From the NCBI GenBank assembly GCA_037783415.1, contig JAZGTN010000007.1, forward strand, positions 6,717,501 through 6,781,500: a stretch of DNA of 64,000 nt, given 5' to 3'. This document shows positions 24,184-36,100 of this stretch, piece by piece; the first letter of the stretch is position 1; the number at the start of each line of letters is the position of its first letter. Source of the DNA: Leptasterias polaris. Its lineage: Eukaryota; Echinodermata; Asteroidea; Forcipulatida; Asteriidae. Below the pieces are notes generated by a model that worked only from the letters and a program-made list of their open reading frames with translations, was not told where the DNA came from and did not search any database. A program made the translations under genes and the position numbers.

Positions 24184-27100
24184 CTGATAAAGTGGAACAA
24201 TTCCTGCCGTCTGTTTAGTGTATACACCAACACCCTGCAAATTGATACCAACAAGTTACTACTAAATTTGGACTCACCTTCAATATTCCCGAGACATTGG
24301 CCTCGACACTGTCTCGTCTCCTGGTATATGTTCTTGATAATCAGTGGTTCTTGAACGAACCGAGACCTCCTGAGAGTCGGACGTTTCCCTTTGAATACTT
24401 TCATGAGCTCCACGACCAATGACCTAAGTTGACCTTGGGTTGATACCTTTCTTAGGACGGTACCGATTATCACTGAGAAAAAATACAAAACAAAATGAAC
24501 GAAAATGTAATGCTCAGTTTCGTTCGCGACTTTACAATGGAGATTTTCCACCAAGTTTCACAGCAAAGACGTATACAGGGAACCGAGTTTCCTGGGAGAA
24601 TAGTAAAATCTATTAAACACAGATATTATGCAATAACTTAATTTTGTTTAGTTACGATTTTGTGTAGGAAGCGAACTTCTCCTTGTAGTTCCTGTTTTTC
24701 CTCAAAACCTCTTAACTGTAAAGCTTTTCTTTAACCGTAAGTGTACAGACCTCTGATTCATTGCACGTCTATTGTACCCAAAGAAATCAACACTGGGTCA
24801 GAATTTACCCAGGTTTCGGGTCCCGTAGAGCCTGAATCGTTTCCGGGTCAAGCTGACCCGGAAATGGTTACAAATTGGATCTAATCTCAGTTTCAGTGTC
24901 AATATGACACATGCTTTGGTAATTTTGACACATTCCGTGTTTACATTGACCCAGTGAGGCCCACTGGGACCAAAAACCTGGTCATTTCTGACCCTGGAGG
25001 ATTTGGAGTAGAAGTATAATCTCTCGTGACCATTGACTGTGTAATTCGTACGTGTATTAGGCTCGATTTCACATAAAGCACTAAGATTCATCTTATGATG
25101 AGTTGTCAGTATTACCACGGTGATTTGTATTGTGACATCACACTTTGCTTATCAATTAGGATGGATTCGCACTTAAGATCAGTCTTAACTCTTTGTAAAA
25201 TCAAGCCCAGGTTCAGTTAGACCCCTTGCTTAACGCGCAATGTTGCTGACACGCTGAGGACACGTGCTTGTCTTTAATACGCAAACCACAAACAGCTATA
25301 CTTTGCCTCAGTGAGGGCGCTGTTTGAGACTGTGACGTCATTCGCAAGGGGTTTGTTGTGATTCCTCTACAGACCCTCAACCCAAGTTACCAAATAATGT
25401 CACAACTCTTAATCCTAGCACAGTATATATTCAAAGAATGAACGATCTTTCAGGAAGTGATATCTTACCAAAATCACTTTCGCGAAATGCTGAACTAAGA
25501 GTTCTTGGGTTGCATGAACAAAAGTCATGTGGCCCTTCATCCTCTGTAAAATAAAACCGGAAAAATAAACAACAATTAGTTACAAATAATAGTTATAATA
25601 ATTCTTGCTATTCCAAAAGTGCAATAAAACCTGTAGGAACAATCTCTTGCAGGTGCTGTGCTGACACTTTTTGTATCCTAATAGCCCACAGGACAAGTAA
25701 ACTGTTAATTTGTGTTGCCCTCTGAAATCTGGAAGTTGAATAGGTAGCCCAAATGTTAAAGATTTTGTAAAAAAAGTATCTCTCTGATGCATTAATGGCA
25801 GTGTTGTATGACTCGAGTCCAGGACTCGGACTCGAGTCCGTCTCGAGTCACAATTTCGGTGACTCGGACTTGACTCGAGTCACGTCTGCAAAAGACTCGG
25901 ACTCGGACTCGGACTCGACTATCATGACTCGAACTTGTCCCCGAGGACTCGTGACTCGAGTCACGTATTTTCACAAACAATACCTTTTTTAAATATTAAA
26001 AACAATTCCGATGATCCGATCGTCATTCCCGGAGTGCACATGGAGTTAACGTCTAGCACAATAAATAAGTACACTGTCGTATGGTGTTGCAAGTAATAGT
26101 GTTCGTGATTAATGTGTAGATGGCCATCTATGTACAGCGCGTGTATGTTCGATTCGTATGTTCAACACGCATAATAACATGGGATGCACGACACCAGTAT
26201 TATGCTGGTATTCTGTCAACGTTAACACCATAGCCACTGCTTGTGCTTGATGCATATTACCAGGGAAATGGCATGTCTGGTACCTGTAAAACACAACCTG
26301 CATATTGCACTGCGATGGCTGTGTGTTGTTTGCACCAGTTTCTACACATGGACGACACACGCACACATACGACGTCAAGTTTGGCCACGTCACTAGTAAA
26401 AAGTAGTACAACATTTTTTTCAATCATGGCATCTGCCGTTCCGCCCCGTATTGTTTCTTTTGGTTATACCAACTTTAACAGAACTTTGTTTAAAATAAAT
26501 TGTTTTATTTTGTCATTTCCAATTCTTATTTTACGACATTTGGTTTGCAATCAATATTTAAGCAAGTGATTCGTGACTCGGACTCGGACTCGGACCAAGT
26601 GACTCGTGACTCGGACTCGGACTTGGACCAAGTGACTCGGGACTCGGACTCGACCCAAGTGACTTGAGACTCGGACTCGGACTCGACACAGGTGACTCGA
26701 CTACAACACTGATTAATGGTATACAGCGATGACAGTCAGTCTAATGGTCAAGTGCAGTTACATTCGTACACTCAACAATGAATTAATACATTTCAAAAAG
26801 CGGTTACTCACATTTGAAAAGGAAGAAAGATGAGCATTTTTAACAAATAGGTCGCACAGCTTTAATTTAATACGTAGCCCATAAATTATAAGGCAAGTTG
26901 AGTGGCGTGTGGCAGTTTTTACTTGACAATGTACGCCAGGTTAGAAACAAGGGTGAACCCATGCTTATTCACAAACAATTTTGTTTGCAGGCACTCACAG
27001 TGGATATAAGACATTTTGCATTTTTTCAACGCGTAATTTTCCCGCAAATTCAGATAGACTGTTGATGTGCAAGTCTCGACCGTATTCGAACTTCCGCAAC

Positions 27101-30100
27101 CAAGCTGGCCCCATCCATATATTATTCAGTTTATTTGCTCTGGCTGTGTTGCAATATTGTAACCAATCAACTGATTATGGCCATGCTATAATTGGTGGCT
27201 ACGGCTACAGTTGGATTACCGCGTCTTCTTGAGTTGGAGTAAAGGAGTTTCGCTAGTAACACTCAATCACCCTCCAAGAGTTACACCCTTAGCAACAATC
27301 GAGCCGTAGCCGTACAACCACCATTTCGGTTACAACCTAGTCTTCTCGTGTCACAATTGGGTCACAGCTTTCTGGACAAACGATGCCAATGCCCAGTTAT
27401 TTATAGGGGCACTTGTTAACTCGGGCCTAATAACAAACTTTATAACAATATAATCAAAGCTTACCTATACACGTTGCCATGCACTCGTCTCTACTTCGGA
27501 AATTGTTCCCAGTTGGTCTGCAGCCGCCATACACGAACTCAACACATGTTCCACTCTCTGTGCTGTATGCCCATCTCGGAATCTTAGCCTTACACCTCCC
27601 AGTGACAATAGGATGAGAGCAAGGGTCACTTGAAAGTTTTGGACAGGTGGACTGGCAGTCGTCGTAGGTTCGGAACTTGTTTTTGTTGCCCCCGCAACCG
27701 GTGAAAAAAAAAGTGCGGCATTGTTCTGTTTCTGTATCGTAGAACCTGTACGCTCAGGAAAATTAACAAATGGTGTTGTGTAGACTTAATAACGAAAACA
27801 ACATCTAGCCTATACCTTGTTAAAAAAACCACTATGAGTTAGTTGGCCGGATCAGCTGGGCCGAGCGGTTCTTTCCCTGCCTTTCACCACTGTGGATCCA
27901 TATTCATATCCCACCTCAGACCAGAGCCTTGCATGTCAATTGGATTTTTCAGTTTCTAATTGATTGCGAGGGGTTTCCCAACTATTTGGGTATTCCTCCT
28001 ACATATCAAACTGAATATTTCTTCTGGGTTTCCTTTTCATCCTCTTTATTTGTTATTTTTTTTGCTCGTATTTTGTGACAAGACGTGTAATAAAATGAAA
28101 AGAAAATGATTACAAGTAAATCCGAAAAAAACTAAAATCGGTATTTGAACTCACCACTTGCTTTGCTTTCCACCACAGACACCGATATCCATCGGCAGGA
28201 AGCATAAATCAGGCATCGATGGCGTCGTCTGGACTACCGGGCTCAAGGTCGTCACCTTATCGTTCGTAGCCACAACAGTAACCGCCTCTTTGCATTTCTC
28301 CCCCGTGAACTCATCCGGGCAGATGCATTGGAAAGTTTTCCCCTTGTCGATACAAAGTCCGCCATTGAGGCAAGAGTCTGGCCGACAATGACCCTTCTTG
28401 ACGGTGAACTCGCAATTTATGCCTTCGAAGCCAGCTCTGCACTTGCATTTATAACTTGGCAGCTGAGTATTACTGACACAGGTTCCTCCGTTCTGGCAGA
28501 TGTCGACGCCGAAGCAAGCGTCTTCCCCAATAATCTCTGCTATAGGAAAAAGAAGAAAATAAAACTAGGTATTAAGTGTTTTACCCATGGACAAGCAAAA
28601 CGTTGTTTGGTTTACGTTGTGACCTGCTGGTGAAGTTATAATACCAATAAATAAAAAAATCCAAAAATAATCCAGACAGAAGCAAAAGCTGAATAGTTCC
28701 GATTAACAGTTCGGAACGGCTAATAATACGAATCTTGACAAAAACAAACCTGTTCATACTGCGAAGTCGGAACAGCTTATGCATGGGCGCGGTATAACTG
28801 CTCCATCTGTAAGAAAAAAAAATAAAAATAAAAAAAAAAAATAAAAAAAATTAAGTTAGTTAGTGTTAAATTTTTTTTTAAAGAAAAGTCACTAAACCGG
28901 TTCTTCCAATTAATCGGATGATTACCTGGGTTTGGAATGACCTCGACCATGTATGTTTGGGTCAGGTAGCCTCTAGAGTGACCGCCGAAACAAACGTAGC
29001 TATTGGAGTCCTCCAAAGTCAATCCAAATATTTCCAGCCAGGCACCGCTGTGTGAGACTATAATTACGCAGTAACCAAATAATAAATGGGTTGACAATTT
29101 ATATGCTCTTTGATAATTGTTTGGTATCGTATTTTTGTGGTTTTCCCGGCTAATTCAAACCCACAGATTTTCCCCAAATCCACTCAAAGAAGGGTGTCTT
29201 TTTAGCTAATAATATTACCACCAATTTACCCTCGATGAAATTGAATGGTTGAACAGCTGTTGCTGCTGGATTTTAAAGAAATTGAATGTTCTTATTTGAC
29301 CAATGAATGCTCAACTGGTGAAATTTAATTACCCCTATTGACTGTTGAATGCTGATTCAACTGAGTATTCATTTTCAAACGAATATAAATTGAGCAAGGT
29401 ATTAAAATGAAAGGATTTTATTTGTTGAAATAGACCTTATGCATATGACGTCATTTGAGTAGGGCGCCCTCACCTAGAGGTCAAAAGGAAGATGCTCATT
29501 GGCCAGTCCTGTGCGCCGCGCGTACAAATCAGCGCGTTTCCATTGTTTCATCATCAGTTTACCTCTAAGATGGCGGCTGGATGACGTCAATGCATAAGGT
29601 CTATTGGCCGGGAAAACCGAAACTATTGCCCACGTGCAGCAACTCTTTTGTAGTGACCCCCTTGTCTGCAGTCCAGGCATTCTAGGCTGTGTCGTTAATG
29701 GCGGCTGCAGCTTCGGATGTTGCTAAGGTTGTTGCTATGGGCAACCAGTTTCTTCAACGCGTATTTATGTGACGATCAAGCAACAACCGAAGCCACAGCC
29801 AATAATTCAGTCACGGCCGACGTCTTTACGTTTTCCCCAAGGTCTGATGCCTTCATTTATTTCAAACTTCTTCTTACTCAAGCTTGCATAAAACTAATCG
29901 CTGGAGTAAGGTTTTAATCCAGTGCCTTCAGTCACTAATTAATCCTTACTTTTTTATAGATCTTTAAAAAAATTATATGAGTTTAAAAAAACCCATAAAA
30001 AACCCAACAACAAATAAACAAATAAACAAACAAACACGCCCAAAACAAACAAACACCCCAACAAACAGTCAAACACTCCAACGACCCCAAAGCACTCCAT

Positions 30101-33100
30101 GACATCATCAAAACACAATCACGCGGTTACATCATCGCGTACTTTTTAAGTGACAGTTTCATATTTGCGTGTAGTACATATTTTTTTTTTTGGGGAGACA
30201 TAATCTGTTTTAAATTGCCCAAAACCATTAGATATATACGGAGCCCCTAAAGGGACAGGTAAAAAAAAAAGTTGAAAAGGGGGGAAAAAATATATACATA
30301 TTTCGTTCCCTCGAAATATTATTTCGTTCCCTCGAAATATTATTTCGTTCCCTCGAAATATTATTTCGTTCCCTCGAAATACTAATTCGTTCCCTCGAAA
30401 TATTATTTCGTTACCTCGAAATCATTTCGTTACCTCGAAATCATTTCGTTCCCTCGAAATATTATTTCGTCCCCTCGAAATATTATTTCGTTCCCTCGAA
30501 ATGTTATTTCGTTCCCTCGAATTATTATTTCGAAGGAACGAAATAGATTATTTCGATCGAACGAATTAATTTATTTCGTTCCCTCGAAATCATTTCGTTC
30601 CCACGAAATCATTTCGTTACCTCGAAATCATTTCGTTCCCTCGAAATCATTTCGTTCCCTCGAATTATTATTTCGTTACCTCGAAATCCTTTAACTGCTA
30701 CGGAGACCATGAAATGCCGTTTCATTTATTTCAGTATGCAAATAATATTCAGATTAGGCCATAATAATGAGCCATTGAGGAGACAGGTAAGAGAAACAAT
30801 ATTGAAATGTATTTCGTTCCCTCGAAATGACATTTCGTTCCCTCGAACACCTTGAACACCGTGCCCGAATCGTACCCCGATCTTGCATGGAGAAACACGT
30901 GCAGCATGCAACAGTTGTTTTTTTTTGTTTTCAACTAGGAATGCTATTTCGAGGGAACGCAATATTATTTGCATACTGAAATAAATGAAACGGCATTTCA
31001 TGGACTCCGTAGCAGTTAAAGGATTTCGAGGTAACGAAATAATAATTCGAGGGAACGAAATGATTTCGAGGGAACGAAATGATTTCGAGGGAACGAAATG
31101 ATTTCGAGGTAACGAAATGATTTCGTGGGAACGAAATGATTTCGAGGGAACGAAATAAATTAATTCGTTCGATCGAAATAATCTATTTCGTTCCTTCGAA
31201 ATAATATTTCGAGGGAACGAAATAATATTTCGAGGGAACGAAATAATATTTCGAGGGAACGAAATAATATTTCGAGGGAACGAAATAATATTTCGAGGGG
31301 ACGAAATAATATTTCGAGGGAACGAAATGATTTCGAGGTAACGAAATGATTTCGAGGGAACGAAATAATATTTCGAGGGAACGAATTAGTATTTCGAGGT
31401 AACGAAATAATATTTCGAGGGAACGAAATAATATTTCGAGGGAACGAAATATGTATATATTTTTTCCCCCCTTTTCAACTTTTTTTTTTACCTGTCCCTT
31501 TAGGGGCTCCGTAGATATAGACCCTTGTGACTAAATAAAATAAATGATAGCCAAATTTCGCCCAGATTATACAAAATGGTTCATTTCACCTATTGGTGGT
31601 AATTAGGTCCAATGTTAAGTAATTGCTTTACAATTCCGAGGGGAAAACTGGGAGAGCTGGTCCTTGGTGGATTTGTTTTCCAGTGAAAAACAACCCTGAT
31701 GGTAACAAGGCAGTTGGCATGCTATTTGGCTAGGTGTGGTTGGGGAATATGGATTTTTGTAGAAAAAATAAAAAGGAAAAATGGCGGAGTAGGCCTATAG
31801 ACCTTTTCATCGTTGATAAACAAAGTGCGCCGGTTGGCATGGACGGCCGAATGTTTAATAGCAAAACATTCAATCGTGTTAAAAAATGTTGTGACCAAAT
31901 TCAACATTTTCTGTAAAGATCCATGAACTGAAATACCTTGATTAATTAACTTGTTTCCAACAAATTCAACATTATTTTTCAATATTTGTGTAACATTGCT
32001 ACAAAATATACTTACCTGTTTTGGATTTTCAGTTATGGCTTTCCATAGTTTGCAAAAACTTGGGCTGTGACGTTGCAATAAAAAGGTCTATACTGACTTT
32101 TTATTTAAAAACAGTTACTCAATAAGTCAACCTTGGCACTGTGCAGGGTAACCCGTTCATTTCGTACCTTGTATTCTCCCCTTTGGTACTACCATTGACC
32201 ACGTTTGGTGTCCCCGTCGGTTCTTCATCATCCACATCATCATCAACGGCTCGTCGCTTGTAGTGGATATATTGCAGTGGAGAATCAATTCACTGTTTGC
32301 CATTACTCTCATATAGTTCCATATTTCTCCGTCGACAAAAATGTCTGTCAAACGAGAAAAATCGTAGTCGAAAGTACGAATTTTCCCTTTTTCATGAGGG
32401 TTTACACTCTAGAAGGTTACGGTCAGAATTGACGCGGATTCTGGGTCCGGGCCTGATCCATTTTAGGGTCAGGCTGACCTGCAAAATGGTCATAATATGT
32501 GTTTTTGGTCCGGATTATGTGTTAAATTGACCCATTACTTGGTAATTTTGACACATACACTGGGTCAAACCGACTCTGATTTGTGTCAGGTCTCACGTGA
32601 CCTTGATCCGGGTCATTTTTGACTCGTGGGTTTGTGGAGTGTAATTTATGGTTTAACTCCGTACAAGCAGTGTTCTTGATTACAGACTTCCAGGGTAAAC
32701 ATCGCCTTTTCATAGTTTTTTTTCAACAACAACAAGAAGTTTATTTTTAGGCGAGAGGGCCGCTTTGTTAAAATCTAAATAACTTCACAAATTGAAACAA
32801 AGACCGCTAGTAAGGAAAATCAGAGTAGAGTACAAGTTTCTTTTTTCGAGTATTAACGGTTTAATTTGAATTTGTAATCACCTCTGCCATCATCGCTGCT
32901 GGCCGTAGACGGGGCGGGGCCGTTGCTGGCTTGGGTCACACCTTCAGTTGTCTTCCCTGTTGTACTAGTTGTACTCAGTGTACCACCGACAGTAGTAACA
33001 GTTGTACTCGTAGTAGACGCTTTAAATGCAGGCTCTGTGATGTCTCGAACTAATTAAGACAGAGGAAAAGTGGAAATCATTAAAAGAAAATTCAGTTCGT

Positions 33101-36100
33101 AACTGCGACCACAACAAAGAAATTGAGTTAGCCTATGTTAAACACACATAAGGCTTTTGGATGGTATTAAGAGAGCAATCCCTCTGTAACAACCCTTGGT
33201 CAGAATTAACCTGGATTCCGGGTCCATTTTTTGGGTCGGAATAACCCGTAATCTGTGTCAAAATGACCCCCCAAATTAGTCAAACTGACGCAGAATTCAA
33301 GTTTTTTTTAAAAATGTAGTGGAGGAGATAATTGAAACAATTAAATAACTTCATGTTATTTATTCCTCCAATGTCCACACATTTTTAAAGGGTTCCTCGT
33401 TATATAAAAAGGCAGATTTTCATAACATGTTTTAATCATGTGATTAGGATTATTTTCCCGAAGAGATTATCATTGGATGACATTGACTTTTGTATTAAAG
33501 TGGATTGCATGGTGGCTAATGTGTGTAAAGTGTCTGTAGCTCCACTGGCTAAGGTTAAAGTCTCTCATATCACCATCTGAAATTGTAAAATTAAGCCCTC
33601 TGTAGTCTGTAAAAATCTAGGTGTTACATTTGACTCTGCTATGTCCATGTCCAACCAGGTCTCCAACAAATGCAAATCAGTTTGGTATCAATTCAGAAAT
33701 CTGGGCTTCATCCGTAGATATTTAACTCGTTCATACACAGAAAAAAATGTTCATGCTCTCATTTCATCTCGGTATGATTATTGTAATCCGCTCTTCTGTC
33801 TTTTACAACAGACTCAAATCTCACGTCTGCAACGACTGCAAAACACTGCAGCTCGCCTGGTCACTTTGTCCCCCAGGAGAATCCACATCACTCCGGTTTT
33901 GAATGCTCTTCACTGGCTCCCTGTTCAATATCGCATTGAATATACATTACTTTTGCTTGTTTTTCATTCTTTACATGGTTCTGCTCCTCAGTATAATTGT
34001 CAATTAATTACCCGTTACAATCCTTCAGGGTGTCTTAGATCATCCACTTCCTCGTTACTGGTTGTTCCTCAAACTCACAACAGTTACTCTTGGGGAGATA
34101 GGGCGTTTTCACATGCTGGTCCGCTACTTTGGAACAATGTGCCTCTTAATATCCGTAACAAAGAGGCTCTCAAAACCCACTTTTTCACTGCCGCTTTTCA
34201 ATAGATTCACGTGTTTCCTTCCTTGCGCCATGAGCATCACTTGTGATGGATACCGGCGCATTATAAGTGCTCTTATTATTATTGTTATTATTATTAAGCA
34301 CTCGCTTTTCACCACTTTTGCCCAGGATCGACCCAGGCTTTAGAGCCATGTTGTGAGCATAGTTGTTTTATTATTATTAACGCTATTATACGAAGTGTAG
34401 ACCTGAGAACAAAAGAGGTCCACATATTGTAGGGACCTGACATACACCATGTGGACTTATACACGTTCACACAGTGTTGAAGAATATGATTCTATTTAAG
34501 TGTGCAGAACAAACCAATTTCCGCAGAGTGATTGCACACAGAGCTGTGTGTGTGAGCGTGTCTATCCATTAAAACCGAGGACTTTAACAAAAGGGATCCG
34601 GGTGTTTGACAGAGCGAGGACGTCCTCGCTTCGTTTTCGTGTACAAACCCAATGGGGACTTCGCTAAAATAAACTATGTCCAAACAATGGGAGAACAAAG
34701 AGAAGTCCTCGGTCAGCGGGATTTACAAACATGGGTGTGTGTGAGCGTGTCTATCTATTCAAACCGAGGACTTTAACAAAAGGGATCCGGATGTTTGACA
34801 GTTTCGTGTACAAACCCATTTGGGACGTCACTAAAAAAAATTATGTCCAAACAATGGGAGAACAAAGAGAAGTTCTCAGTAAGCGGGATTTACAAACATG
34901 TGTGTGTGTGTGTGAGTAGGTAACCACATTCAAACCGGGGACCTATAACAAAAGAGGACAATAGGTCCACGGTTGCTATCACAAAGGAAAGCTTTGTGGT
35001 CCACGGTTGCTATCACAAAGAGTTGAACAAAGGAGGGTGCACGATTGCAGGTTGTTACACACTTGTGTGTGTGTGTGGACACACGGAAGGGCATTTGTGG
35101 GGTCCTGACAGCATTAGAACAATGGACCCCACAAGGTAATTTCAATTGGAACAATTGGGCCCCACAAGGGAATTCTTCAGAAAAGGGAATAATAGAACAA
35201 CAATAGCAGTACCCCACAAACCGGATCCGTATGGCTGTGTGTGTGTGTGGTGGTTATCGACTGTTCCTCAAGGGTTTTCTCCCCACTGGAAATGCAGTCT
35301 TAATGCTGGAGCCGGAACCTAAGCCTGTGGTTCGAAAATGCCCGTATAACAAGGCTTTGTCTTTTGGTTTGGTAAATTACTATCAACCACTGTGACTAAT
35401 GTTAACTCCGATGCCCTACCAAAAGAGGTTGTCCGGGCTTGTAACATGTTTTCTGTTGACTGCCCAGCTTGCGGTTTCAACGTGGTTGTCACAGTACTAG
35501 TTAATAAAGAATTAAATGGCATAACACTTGTAAAGTTTAGAACATTGTTTGTAAAGTATACAGTCATGAACAACATTGACAACTTAAAAAGACCAGTGTC
35601 CGCACTTTATGTACCCTAACATACATGAAGTGACACACCTGTGAAAGTTTGAGCTCAGTTGGTCATTCGGTTATCGGCCAACATTCAGTCATTTAAAAAC
35701 ACCGGGTTTTTGACTAGCGATAAGTCATTTTCGACTCATTGTACAAACTATATATTATAGCAATTCAGTGTTTGATTACACGCGAGACTTGCACACAATC
35801 CTTTGGGTTTCTTGGTCGGTACTTCAAAACTTCAACTTATCGGTGCAATAATCAAAAGAAAGCAATTCGTCGACATCATCCTGGAATTGTCTCCACTATA
35901 TACTTTAAATGCAGTAACGATGGCAGGAAGTTAACAAGTGGTAGTAATTACCGCAGTATGACCAAATTACAAAAACATGGACATATAAGTGGCTTGCTAA
36001 AAACCGTGCCAAGGTTACCGAGCATTGGAAGTTTTCATCATGCTCAAGGTAGGGTGAACTGGAGGATTGGCTCGGTAACAGCGGGTGGCGATTCATAGGA

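Noticed and set aside
23944..24354. 136-codon plus-strand frame
   Set aside because: It is the antisense of the NTR exons of gene B and crosses a G-run.
30237..31513. CRISPR-like array of regularly repeated units
   Set aside because: Animal DNA; the units are contiguous dyads without unique spacers and belong to a fold-back transposon.
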